Shown: positions 56,101 through 63,700 of the stretch, piece after piece
Layout of the letters: each line of letters starts with the position of its first letter
Position numbering within the stretch: position 1 is the first letter of the stretch
Assembly: GCF_002934265.1 (NCBI RefSeq)
Contig: NZ_PTIX01000001.1
Span: forward strand, 62,001 to 126,000
Length of the DNA stretch: 64,000 nt
Reading direction: 5' to 3'
Origin: Actinokineospora auranticolor
Lineage (GTDB): Bacteria; Actinomycetota; Actinomycetes; Mycobacteriales; Pseudonocardiaceae
Notes under the pieces: generated by a model
Seen by the model: only the letters and a program-made list of their open reading frames with translations
Databases searched by the model: none
What the model was told of the DNA's origin: nothing
Made by a program: the position numbers and the translations under genes

Positions 56101-57720
56101 CCGAACGGGACACCGGCGCCCGCACCGCCCGCGCCCGCTGTCGTCGGTCGCGACGACCAGGGCCGGACCCTGCACGTGGCGCCCGGGGTGGCGCTGAACC
56201 AGGTGGTCGACTTCGTGGCCGGGTTGGGGCTCGACGTGCGACCGCACAACTTCACCGTGCCGAACGGGAGTGCTTTCACCGCAAGGGACATCGCCGACGG
56301 GGTGGCGGCGCGGACGGCGGCGCCGGACATCCAGCAGCCCGCCGTGCGACCTGATCCGGTGGTGCCGCCGGAGGGCGCGCCCCGGCCGGTTCGGGTTCCG
56401 CCGACCACGTCGAACCTCGGCTCGAGCTCCCGGACCGGTGGGCTCAGCACGGTTCAGGAGGACCAGGCTTGGGAGGCGGATCCGAACAACGCCGGGAGCA
56501 GCCAAGGGATCCCGTTGCGCCGGTTCGGGGTGGACGAGGTCACCGGCCCGTGGGCACCGTCGACGCCGAAGGCCACCCCGACGTCAGGTCCGGGCCCGGC
56601 GGACGGCCCGCGCGGGACGAAGCGCTCTCGGGACGACTTCGAGGCCGACTCCGGTCCGGTGACCCAGCCCGAGCCGCCCGGTCCCCGTGCGATCCGGGAC
56701 GTCCTGGCCCCCGCCACGCCGTCGGAAGTCCACGCCCTGGAATCCGTGGTGCCGCCCGGAACCCGCTTCAGCGACCCGAACACCTGGGTGGACCTGGTCA
56801 ACGGCGTCCGCTCCGACCCGGGCCGCGACATCAACTGCGTGGACGCCGTGGTCTCCTTCCACTCCACCTACCACGGCGTGCCCCGGGTGGCGGGCATCGG
56901 CACCCCCGGCCAGGCCCCGCGCGGGGCGGTGACGCAGGCGGCGGAGTGGACCTCGTACGCGCCTGAGTTCATCGGCACCGGCCCCCAGGCGTTGGCGGAG
57001 GTGATCGAGCGGGTCACCCGCGCGGGCCACGGCGCCGACGCCATGGTCATCGCCTTCGGCGCGGGCGGCGGACGGGGACACGCGTGGAACGTGGTCAACC
57101 ACGAGGGCGTGGTCTCCCTCGTCGACCCCCAACAAGGCACGATCGTCCCCGCGACCCCCGACGCCATTCCCAGCCTCGGCCGGGTGCACGCGATCCCACT
57201 GGACGCCCAGAACCGTTTCATCCCGGGCGATCCGGTACCGGGCGCACCCCGCGGCCTACCCCACGGCATCGCGACCGACTACGCGTCACTATCCACTTCG
57301 GACAATCCGGATTGGCTGTCCCACGTGGACGAGGTAGGCGAGGAACTGGACACGGCCCTCGAATCCGCCGACGACACCCCAGGCGCGAAGGAGCGCGCGG
57401 AAGCCCTGGCCCGCCACCTCCGCACCGCCGACGCCCAACGCATGCGCGACCTGGCCCGCCGCGGCGAACCCATCCCCCTGCTGGGCACCGACATCGTCAT
57501 GGACTTCACCGGCGGCCGCTACCGAGTCATCACCGACGGCCCGGTGGACGCGGGCTTCATCGCGGAGATCGCCGCCGCCATCGGCACGTGGAACATCATC
57601 GCCCTGGTCATCGGCTCCGACGCGGAGGAACCCCGGGTCCTGGAGTTCCCACCCCGAGGCCGCCCCTTCCCCCCGGCCTCGGTCGAAGACCCCGACCCGG
57701 ACAACGAGAACCCGACCTGA
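47137..57720 (+). CDS. Giant T7SS-associated protein with two papain-like (Tox-PL) domains
   Basis: 3,527 aa. The first 100 residues form a WXG100-like helical segment; hydrophobic helices follow (about 105-185). A Thr/Ser/Gln-rich linker (about 310-700) contains four 36-41-residue repeats (NKVAVGQGG, PSTxSQTxSTQAG). The first Tox-PL-like domain has C784 (TLNCVDATVAF), H859 (DGHAWN) and D874 (HVDAQDG). Long coiled-coil (about 920-1,370) and beta-rich regions follow, and the second domain has C3234 (DINCVDAVVSF), H3315 (RGHAWN) and D3330 (LVDPQQG). Tox-PL domains are predicted glutamine deamidases or proteases in polymorphic toxins. Export by the adjacent EccB/C/D machine is inferred. The frame is unbroken. 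ATG 47137 is preceded by GGAGG (47121-47125). Confidence 0.88.
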   Translation: MAMMVSDEVRKLFQVLTGEEWPDANEDKLRALADAWETTANRLTGELAPDLRRAVAGIRSTFTGAAELAFANRMAPYVEGSDNYLSIADEQFRALAKFLRDLALEVEYVKIVSILTLVSLIVEIAWAIAMAGPTAGGSMAWLAARMAIVRWLLKTLLGRLLIRVLQAELLGIAFQLVIDVLAQLIQFGMGSRTEWNPKYTLSAVAVGALGGALTLPLAGIGKAIAHVSTSGLDSWLGKIAKGKFDWHKAVPHHLTEIGVEAFHETFTEALYKYITEGEWEMNPYSATSGAVSGTAGAVGTTIGDALHTPPPPTTPGANGTGENPVTRPDIVVEDDKVSVDDPTAPLLGPNTGPTDTVGGLIGPKTGTPVPVTGGTLSPQVGTGQPGGAGPGPQVPGTATNTGGQGQNGTVGQSGNQTGQQTSTSQGTTRGQNAGQPTTTPSTTPSTTTSTTTAPTTSTTNTPATAQTQPVSTTSTSTSQTSTTPATTAQTSTTSTSTTSTTNAPSTAQTTSQTATTATQTGTTQSNSGQSGAAQSQSTSNKVAVGQGGTPSTMSQTSSTQAGTTQSTSGQSGATQSQSNKVAVGQGGTPSTVSQTSSTQAGTSQSNSGQNGAAANKVAVGQNGIPSTASQTGSTQAGVSQTNSGQSGAAQSAATKAVGQGSTSSTVSQANSTATTPGPSGKGLPRATQSTAGGKRRADAGRKDKVGESELTRPTTSTPSLPTTAKTPQTAVATAGPDGQGVKRRKVEVAPQVQRRKPAFSVPGRFSDFRRWVGSINPAGGTLNCVDATVAFHSTWRGQATDAGTGRQSAGRAGERTGYAPQYIGEGKAAVDEVVRRVREGGHGTDALVFTTPPGAKDGHAWNIVNQDGVVSHVDAQDGTWGTKTPPAGKVWAITLDPAGEFIGGPTLDNAGSTGPQAIGDSFGRRPIANVANLAAQAVTDARGHQTAAERSVLAAEQQRRSAQAQVVAANEANRQAQAAVAATQAVAAPLIQRLNQIRGQINTEVATLEDQVRAEGLLQQRNDRADQQEDVIAQRVTDAQTGMNNAATPAAALVAQTARDRAQIELDTLVETHRPLRTQLETATRTRRGTQARLAALRTQEAAAHAAARGPHVSATAANTSAQTAGQRTQAATQAATQTNTHHQTTITQRQAAADAVATAVGLQTRITTEAATELRLHNEAQRRLGLADTAAEDLRLLTEREGQLTQRIEGLQNQVDQTKRDIARDKAAAAQQNAGPSNAQQSAPQSTAPDPRERTVAEQEAEIVTLTGQRDPMSAQIVRDTRTAGQLRDEANEAQTQADQQADLVDNLYNQLTTARDDADTAAQAAAAAATSAANTARNAKDLAAEAKNAAKQGDVERGLTLLTDVPFAERIAVERMGDTTGVQNSVTGLFGDQNAAIAGQAGQAARQAVEQHLDDIINQGHEITVTLGDGTQARVLLTGTPKRPGDTRKSATVNAVPNSHPDVVKTVRDDAANPVAISTSSNLPVRVPFVSLVPIVDVVPFLRPVASAGFTLRRNQGMTSNNTSRPGVRTADRAWVETDIEITATRIGNPNPAVSTVDVGMRVPAVVPTNTAPVALPDNGRDQLTSDAVRVPTAFTDGITTQVGAQHRKSVADLLSSPGVRHMRDNGRVTETIGGQQVVVTPNGAPQVSLLGPSNKVDEQRTGTAPSSVINKGSDITAALGMAAGMDTSDFQWFLGLFSDFASQRTGGYTRGNESAVERNATQPELVYQVTRTLDVAVGANAPTQGTVTELVTIPVPVARELGLPIPQHLSPTNSSPRTAGNQPYRIGTDDITAVPRKNDIVTFITNGLDQTGQDAVNEKFDSDPKTVTALYNALHGGEEVNWISGGFQHTLEIYASITPPAGSFPSGQAKATVQDHATSQRRRNDQLSRNARLGLGFEFRPIFKDRPSGKPEGGGTQSSALPRFVVSGTWERSRASIVGTNGRDGRVTAYGGEYRGFDGTMEIVVVHRQTVEPNWFRRVFMGGKMTLGPNSADRLTEPTAAEITNALTQNVNLAANTPQLSKRTFHNAVTVSAPVDKFAWSDQPVTASTMTPGLFVGTPPALANGTVVVDPELFGEFAGIEHVRVTQNSVDALDIVLAKSVETLPVPAPPPNMPAPVTRRSPWAGGMWPSWGTRTVTETNRGGGLPNRQIRYKLSNLTRPGTAAANAVRGFVSQVGRRGFSVLGLNGEVGGPHKLVEPGRLTDMNGSLSATAAYSAPRVVDVRKDGQLQRRQDGDLVVNNTKHRQFGAEAELAFDAMPRRVSPWGARVRMVFGGNKRWGRGKTSELTPGGRQLYNYKGPTVWVAMDVRYTYTGDVNIRNSIKTATTETVPVTVDEPDGVLVQLPARTAAELFTQSGLPVPPEITAVLPNAPAPTGATQHLINGGPGYVSHGTTTVFNSRMHGPDPLVGARARLDELGVTGKWQRDVLERLTELFGSPRGMLSLKDVLSDSGIVSIPNNDPFYQDVVDIRIVATPTAQPAPPAVVRPASRITPLVPNSQTTYSYITTTNAQQNTGSYQLSAGLQTDALHRTAAPRTTNPDGSVTVGPGSKLGMFGALTGVSRQVAESEVAPGSKTLKPMRLLTFDQLDRASHDVTYSLEISRVRTPLPAADTMTLNITRLFNRSDMATTPVTVNGSVDLVAPDPRSSPAMTAPTTAPTFDVLAQNPLKLPPTDANHVQQQTLDPDAQWHIESMGSDTVKAIREAVFAQMSNQPVGNGNNLPRNNFTTAAANRSTYTNKGTTSEYALHSLTTGTALHNGGWSLFSGPTYTTRGIVGAKHALYDDLVDLSIAGRFVPGTFRQVQLPGGGGKVDHGRETEDVSLSGSSRTVTWTRGITAAGQGGGTVLNPNDKLTPGPANLSTAPTAGTDSGIANPDARTNGRFDLTVESQGGRSYLFDVTTEFFVDVKPRNTNWVPALGRKIKGWFGGGTTPPGTVKVTTTDDVRVRVWEADALREGLITIADVWTGTNTAPPTGLGITRAGDGATLHPNGTPAPAPPAPAVVGRDDQGRTLHVAPGVALNQVVDFVAGLGLDVRPHNFTVPNGSAFTARDIADGVAARTAAPDIQQPAVRPDPVVPPEGAPRPVRVPPTTSNLGSSSRTGGLSTVQEDQAWEADPNNAGSSQGIPLRRFGVDEVTGPWAPSTPKATPTSGPGPADGPRGTKRSRDDFEADSGPVTQPEPPGPRAIRDVLAPATPSEVHALESVVPPGTRFSDPNTWVDLVNGVRSDPGRDINCVDAVVSFHSTYHGVPRVAGIGTPGQAPRGAVTQAAEWTSYAPEFIGTGPQALAEVIERVTRAGHGADAMVIAFGAGGGRGHAWNVVNHEGVVSLVDPQQGTIVPATPDAIPSLGRVHAIPLDAQNRFIPGDPVPGAPRGLPHGIATDYASLSTSDNPDWLSHVDEVGEELDTALESADDTPGAKERAEALARHLRTADAQRMRDLARRGEPIPLLGTDIVMDFTGGRYRVITDGPVDAGFIAEIAAAIGTWNIIALVIGSDAEEPRVLEFPPRGRPFPPASVEDPDPDNENPT

Positions 57721-57738
57721 CCCACAGCCGGAGACCTC

Positions 57739-57768
57739 GCTCACACCTGCCTGCCGGCAGGTGCGAGC
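57739..57768. terminator. Terminator after the giant gene
   Basis: GCTCACACCTGCC (57739-57751) pairs with GGCAGGTGCGAGC (57756-57768) with one mismatch and a 4-nt loop, 18 bp after the stop. Confidence 0.6.
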
Positions 57769-57799
57769 GCCAGGCCGACCTGATGCCGCTCGCTCGCGC

Positions 57800-57833
57800 A
57801 GGGGTCCCCCGCCAGGGGCACCCCTATTTCTTC
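57800..57833 (+). terminator. Second terminator with a T-rich tail
   Basis: AGGGGT (57800-57805) and ACCCCT (57820-57825), extended by CCCC/GGGG pairs inside, are followed by ATTTCTT, one of the few classical intrinsic terminator shapes in this window. Confidence 0.5.
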
Positions 57834-58128
57834 AGTCTATTCGGCGCAATTGGTCACTGGGGTGGTCGTGGTCGGCCTGTGGACAACTCAGGTCTCGGCG
57901 TCGCCACGGAGTTGGTGGCAGGAGCAGCCGAGGTCCTGGCCGTGGCTGTTCTGCTCAGGAAGGCAGGCAGTTGGCCTCGCTGAGCAGTGCGTCGCGGCTG
58001 TGGTGCCGGGGAGGTGGTGGCTGAGGCCACCGAAAGTTCACCGACGGTGGTGAACCGCCGGGGGCCGCCCGGCCGTGTGGTGGGTGCGGGGCAGGTGCCC
58101 GGCGGGAAGTTCCGGCGAGGAGGGTGTC

Positions 58129-60567
58129 GTGGCGGTCGCGGTGGAGCGGGCGGGGCACGCGGTGGTCGTGCGCGAGCCGGGTGCGGACGAGCAAGCCGTG
58201 GCGTACGCCGCCGCCCTGGCACCGGAGCCCGACCGCACGTCGGTCGTCGTCGGGGAATCGGCGCGCGAGGCCGTGTCGCGGTTGGACCCCTGGGTCGTGG
58301 CCGACCTGGACGACCACGTCGGACCCGCGATCCGCCTGCACACCCCCGCCCACCCCGCCGACGGCGTCGTCCCCCTCGCCCGCAGGCTGGCCGACCGCCT
58401 CGGCATGGAGGTCACCGCCCCCGACGGCGACCTCGTCACCCTCCCCGACGGCCACGCCTTCGCCCCCACCGGCTGGACGACCCACGGCGACGACGAACCC
58501 CGCCCCGCGGGCAAGCGCTTCCCCGAGCCGCCGTGGCAGGCGGACCTGCCCGACGACCTCCCCGCCACCGTCGAGGAGATCCCGGTGGGGCTGTGGATCC
58601 GCGCCACGACCGCGCCCCGTCCCGCCGACCCCATCCGGCAGGCGGTCCCCGACCCCGACCGGCCCACACTCGTCGTCGGCGCCCCCGGTGAACCCACCCC
58701 CACACCCCGTGCCGTGGCCAACGTCCTGCGCCGGTTCCCCGACGACGTCCGCGTGCGGACCGTCCTGACCCACTACGGCGAACGCGACGAGGTCGACATC
58801 GCCCAGGCCGTGGCCTTCGAACTGCGCGCCGCCGTCCGGATGCGGCACGGCGCCCCGGTGCGGCCCACGTGGGAACCGTTCGTGGTGGAGAGCGTCTACC
58901 GGCCCGCCTGCGCCCCGGTGGTCGACCGCTGGTCCGCCCCGGTCACCGGCCTGGCGCAGACGGCCCCCGCCCGCTACCGCCTCGCCCCCGGCTGGTCCCT
59001 CGACGTCATCGCCCGCGGCCTCCTGGCCCGCCCCGACACCACCGTCCTCGACGCGGCCCTGAACACCCCGACCGGCCCCTACCCCGAACTGCTGGTCGCG
59101 GCCGACGAGCTGCCCGCCCCCGTGTTCGACGCCCTGTGCGCCCTGGTCGCGGACCTCCCCGCCGACCTCCGCGCCACCCTCCTCGTCATCGCCGCCACTC
59201 CCGGCGCGGTGAAGGCCACCCGCGCCCTGGCCGAACGCCTCAAACCCCCGACGAAGTCCGAACGCGCCCCGTCCACCATCACGATCGACCGCGACGGCGT
59301 CCTTTCCGTCATCGAACTCCCCGACGACGTCGACCCGTCCGCCACCGCGCGCGTCAGCCGAGATCAGGTGGCGGCGCTCGAGCGGACGCCGGGCGACCCG
59401 GCGGTCACCACTCGGGTGCGCCAGGAGGAAGCATCCGCTGCCAAGGAGTTCCGACGGTCGTTCGAGGCGGCAACCGGAGCGCGTTCGACTCGGCTCGGCG
59501 ATCAGCTCGCTGTCGCCCCGGCCACCACTAGGGGCAGCCAGGCTCCGCTGCCTCCCCTGCACCGGAGGCCGAGCGAGCCGCCCGCCACGCGGGTGCGCCG
59601 GGAGGAAGCGGCCCGGAGGTCGACCGACTCGGAGACCGCCACCCGGGTGAGCCGGGACCAGGTCGTGTCCTTGACCAGGGCCGAGCCCGCGCCGCCGGTC
59701 ATCGAGCCGTTGCCCGACCTGCCGCAAAGCCCCCAGCGTCCGCCGACCGGGCTACCCCTCGTGACCACCGCCAAGTCGGCGGCGCCGACCACCAGCGCCC
59801 CGCCGCCCCTCACCGAGACCGCCTCCGCCACCGCGGGCGACGTGTTCACCCCGCGTCCAGTGGAGGTGAAACCTCCCGTCCCGACCAAGGCGCCCGCGGT
59901 CACGGCAGCCCCGACTCCCACGAAGGTGCCCAGCGTCGTGCCCGCCGGGGCCGTGAGCACCGAGGCGCAGCGGCGGCAGGTCCGTGCCGCGCTCGGCACG
60001 CGCTACGACTCGGCCACCCAGGCGGTCGTCCGGCTGCTCGCCGAGCGACCGGGCCTCAGGGCCGCGGGCGAGCACGCCGCGCTGGTGACCGAACTCGCCG
60101 TCGTCCGCGTGTTCGCGGAGGAACCCGGCAGCTACGACACCGCCTTCCACACCTGCCTCGCCGCGGGCCTCCGGCGGTTGCCGACCTGGCGCGGCGTCGT
60201 CGTCCGGGGCGCCGAGCGGGGCGAACGGCGCGAAGGGGAACTCCTCAACCTCCCCGAACCCATGCTCGCCGTCGCCACCGTGGGCGCCGCCGTGCCGGGC
60301 GACGTCGAGCTGCTCATCTGGAGCGCTACCGCGCGCAGGCTCGACGGGCTCCTCGACGACGACCGCGGGCACGACGTCGTCCTCCCCGCCCACACCGCGC
60401 TGCGGGTGCTGGCCGTGGAGGCCGATCGCGTGCTGCTCGCCGAGGACGGCGCCCCGGTCGAGCGGGCCCTCACCGCCCTGCGCGCCGCGGCCGAGGCGCG
60501 CTCTGCCGTCGAGATCCCGCACCACCCCGACGCCGCGCACTGGTTCGGCGCGCTTCCCGCGGCGTGA
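58129..60567 (+). CDS. T7SS-linked protein with ART-like C-terminal domain
   Basis: 812 aa. The N-terminal half (about 1-370) is an alpha/beta region of unknown family with HTPAHPADGVVPLARRLADR and PDDVRVRTVLTHYGE. A Pro/Ser/Thr-rich disordered middle (about 400-610) contains repeated V-S-R-D-Q-V and T-R-V-R-x-E-E motifs. The final ~190 residues resemble an ADP-ribosyltransferase fold: R693 in RGVVVRGAE, S732 in ELLIWSATARRLD and VVLPAHTALRVLAVEADRVL with E764/E772. The catalytic triad is degenerate, so activity is uncertain. GTG 58129 has GGAGG 5 nt upstream. It could be an effector or partner for the giant protein. Confidence 0.72.
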   Translation: MAVAVERAGHAVVVREPGADEQAVAYAAALAPEPDRTSVVVGESAREAVSRLDPWVVADLDDHVGPAIRLHTPAHPADGVVPLARRLADRLGMEVTAPDGDLVTLPDGHAFAPTGWTTHGDDEPRPAGKRFPEPPWQADLPDDLPATVEEIPVGLWIRATTAPRPADPIRQAVPDPDRPTLVVGAPGEPTPTPRAVANVLRRFPDDVRVRTVLTHYGERDEVDIAQAVAFELRAAVRMRHGAPVRPTWEPFVVESVYRPACAPVVDRWSAPVTGLAQTAPARYRLAPGWSLDVIARGLLARPDTTVLDAALNTPTGPYPELLVAADELPAPVFDALCALVADLPADLRATLLVIAATPGAVKATRALAERLKPPTKSERAPSTITIDRDGVLSVIELPDDVDPSATARVSRDQVAALERTPGDPAVTTRVRQEEASAAKEFRRSFEAATGARSTRLGDQLAVAPATTRGSQAPLPPLHRRPSEPPATRVRREEAARRSTDSETATRVSRDQVVSLTRAEPAPPVIEPLPDLPQSPQRPPTGLPLVTTAKSAAPTTSAPPPLTETASATAGDVFTPRPVEVKPPVPTKAPAVTAAPTPTKVPSVVPAGAVSTEAQRRQVRAALGTRYDSATQAVVRLLAERPGLRAAGEHAALVTELAVVRVFAEEPGSYDTAFHTCLAAGLRRLPTWRGVVVRGAERGERREGELLNLPEPMLAVATVGAAVPGDVELLIWSATARRLDGLLDDDRGHDVVLPAHTALRVLAVEADRVLLAEDGAPVERALTALRAAAEARSAVEIPHHPDAAHWFGALPAA

Positions 60568-60595
60568 ACCGCACCCCAGGTACCGAGGAGAGCCG

Positions 60596-60757
60596 ATGAG
60601 CCAGCGACCCCCCACCCCCACCGAGCACGCCGTCGCCGATGTCCGGCGGGTGGTGGCCGGTGTCGACGAGCGGCAAGGGCTCCTGGACTACCTGGGCGGC
60701 AACCCCCACCGCCCGGACACCGACCAGACGGGAGCGCCGGGATGGCTGGACGCGTGA
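60596..60757 (+). CDS. 53-residue protein of the T7SS operon
   Basis: It starts MSQRPPTPTEHAVADVRRVV and ends GAPGWLDA. Strong GAGGAGAG upstream. Its end overlaps the ATG of the beta-helix/AAA+ gene by 16 bp. It is soluble and lacks cysteine. The overlap implies coupled translation. Function unknown; an adaptor for the following ATPase is a guess. Confidence 0.6.
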   Translation: MSQRPPTPTEHAVADVRRVVAGVDERQGLLDYLGGNPHRPDTDQTGAPGWLDA

Positions 60758-63700
60758 GCGGGACCCGGTCCGTGCTGGGCGTCTCCGCCACCGACGCCGA
60801 CTGCTTCCGCACCATCAACGACGCCATCGCCGCCGCCGTCGACGGTGACGTCATCTCCGTGCGGCCCGGCGTCTACCGGGAGTCCGTGGTCATCGAGCGG
60901 GAGATCACCCTCTCCGGCGCGGGCGCGGCGGGCGAGGTCCGTATCGAGTCGACCGGCGAGCCCGCGCTGAACCTGGCCGCCGAGCACGCGTCGGTGTCGG
61001 GTGTCGTCATCGCGCACCGCGACGGCGAGGTGGCCGTCGACCTGCGGGCCGGGGCGCTGCGGATGGAGGAGTGCACCGTCGCCGCCGAGTCCGGCGTCGC
61101 GGTGGCCGTGCGCGGCGGCGCCGAACTGTTCGGCCGCGACTGCGTGGTCACCAACCCCGGCGGCGCGGGCGTGCTGGTCTTCGACGGCGGCGGCGCGGAG
61201 CTGCGCGGGAGCGAACTGCGCGGTATCGCCACCACCGCCGTGGTCGCGCGGTCCGGCGGCGCGCCCCGGCTCATCGACTGCGTCGTCACGGAATCGGCGG
61301 GTGCGTTCCTCGCCGCGGACGGCGGTGGCGGCACGCTGCGGGACTGCCGCATCAGCCGGATCTCCGGGCCCGCCATCGTGGTGGAGGAGAACAGCACGCT
61401 GTCCGTCGGCAGCACCACGCTGTCTGAAGTGGACGCTGTCGGTGTGCTCGTCGGAGCGGGCTCGACGCCGTCCCTCCACGACTGCGTCATCGACCGCCCC
61501 GGCGCGCAGGGGATCGTCTTGGTCCAGGGCGCCACCGCGACCATCGAGCGCACCCAGGTCCGCGGCGCGCGTGGCCACGGCCTGCACATCCTCGACGGCT
61601 CGCGGGCCGAACTCACCGACTGCGCCTTCACCGACTGCGGCCTCGACGCCGTCCTGGTCGGCGGTGGGGGATCCGCCCGGCTGACCAGGTTCGCCGCCAC
61701 CGGCGGCGCCGGAACCGCCGTCACGGTCGAGGAAGCGGGCGAGGTCGCCCTGGTCGAACCCCGGGTCGAGCGGGCCAAGTCCGCCGGGTTGCGCGCCCGG
61801 GGCAACGCGCGCCTGCTCGTCGAGGGCGGCTCGGTGCGCGAGTGCGCGACCGGTGTCGTCTGGGAGGGCGCGGCGTCCGGTGGGATGACCGGCTGCGTGG
61901 TCGAGGGCAACTTCGGCGACGGTGTCGTGCTGCGTTCCCAGGAACAGGTCGACGTGCGCGGCTGCCGCGTCGAGCGCAACCGGGGCAAGGACATCCGCGA
62001 CGAGTCCGAGAAATCCACAGTGGACTCGGTGGCGCCCGCGGCGGGCATCCCGGCGCCGCGGCACGCCGAGTCCGGCGCCATCGCGGACCTGCTGGAGGAA
62101 CTCAACGGCCTGGTCGGGCTCGACGGCGTCAAACGCGAGGTCGAGACCCTCGTCCGGCTGCACCAGATGGCCGAACGCCGGGCCGCCGCCGGGCTGCCGT
62201 CGCCCCCGCTCGGCCGCCACCTCGTGTTCACCGGCTCCCCGGGCACGGGCAAGACCACCATCGCCCGCCTCTACGGCCGGATCCTCACCGCGCTCGGCGT
62301 CCTGCGCACCGGTCAGCTCGTCGAGTGCGCCCGTGCCGACCTGGTCGCGGCCGTTGTCGGTGGCACCGCGCTCAAGACCCAGGAGAAGTTCGACGAGGCG
62401 CTTGGCGGAGTCCTGTTCGTCGACGAGGCGTACACGCTCTCCGCGGGCTCCGGCGGCAGCGGTCCCGACTTCGGCAGGGAGGCCATCGACACGCTGGTGA
62501 AGCTGATGGAGGACCACCGCGACGACGTCGTGGTCATCGTCGCCGGGTACACCAACGACATGCGCGCCTTCCTCGCCGCCAACCCCGGGCTCTCGTCGCG
62601 ATTCACCCGCACCATCGAGTTCGCCGACTACTCCGCGCCCGAGCTGGTGACCATTGTGGAGGGACTGTGCCGGGCGCACGACTACCGGCTGGAGTTCGAG
62701 ACCCGCGCCGCCGTGCACGCCTACTTCACCAAGCTCCCGCGCGACGCGTCCTTCGGCAACGGCCGCACCGCGCGGAAGGTGTTCGAGGAGATGGTCGGTC
62801 GCCAGGCGTACCGGCTCGCCGAAGACGAGGAAGCCTCACCTGTGGCCCTGACCCGACTGCTGCCCGACGACCTCGGTCCGCTGCCGGGCAGCGGGGTCGG
62901 CGCGGGCGCGGGCCGCGTCGACGAGGAACAGGTGGAGCGGTTGCTGTCCGAGCTGCGCGGACTGGTCGGACTCGATGACGTCAAACAGGAAGTGGCCAGC
63001 ATGGTCGACCTGCTGGCGTCGGCCCGCAGGCGGCAGGAGGCCGGTCTCCCGGTACCGTCGCTGAGTCGTCACCTGATCTTCGCCGGGCCGCCGGGTACCG
63101 GTAAGACGACCGTCGCCCGGCTGTACGGGTCGGTGCTCGCGGCGATGGGGGTGCTGGCGCAGGGACAGGTCGTCGAGGTCAGTCGCGCGGACCTGGTGGG
63201 GGAGTACATCGGGCACACGGCCAAGCGCACCACCGAGTCCTTCGACCGCGCCCGCGGCGGCGTGCTGTTCATCGACGAGGCCTACACGCTCTCCAGCCGC
63301 CCCGGCGGCGGTCAGGACTTCGGGCGGGAGGCCATCGACACGCTCGTGAAGCTCATGGAGGACCACCGCGACGAGGTCGTGGTCATCGCGGCGGGGTACG
63401 CCGACGAGATGACCGGGTTCCTCGCCGCGAACCCCGGTCTGTCGTCGCGGTTCTCCCACCACGTGCACTTCGCCAACTACACGGCCGATGAACTGGTCAC
63501 CATCGTCAGCCAGCACGCCACCAAGATCGGTTACGAGTGCGCGGCCGCCACCGTGGTGTCGCTGCGCGAGCACTTCGCCACCATCCCCCGGCACGCGTCC
63601 TTCGGCAACGGCCGCTACGCCCGCCAGGTGCTCGACGAAGCCGTCACCCGGCACGCCCGCCGCACCCGGTCCATCCCCACGCCGACGATCGCAGACCTGT

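Larger units (their letters stand above)
57721..58128. other. Intergenic region with two terminators
   Basis: No gene was seen between the giant gene and the 812-aa gene. Two hairpins are listed separately. The segment GCCTGTGGACAACTC near 57879 matches the end of the ~87-bp modules and could be a remnant. Confidence 0.5.

Noticed and set aside
49123-56505. 2,460-codon open frame antisense to the giant gene
   Set aside because: High GC at the third position of the sense codons leaves the opposite frame open. Its translation is Gly/Arg/Val low-complexity with no domain, and the sense frame has clear Tox-PL motifs.
57761-58053. Short open frames between the giant gene and the 812-aa gene
   Set aside because: They cross terminator hairpins and have no ribosome binding site or recognisable sequence.
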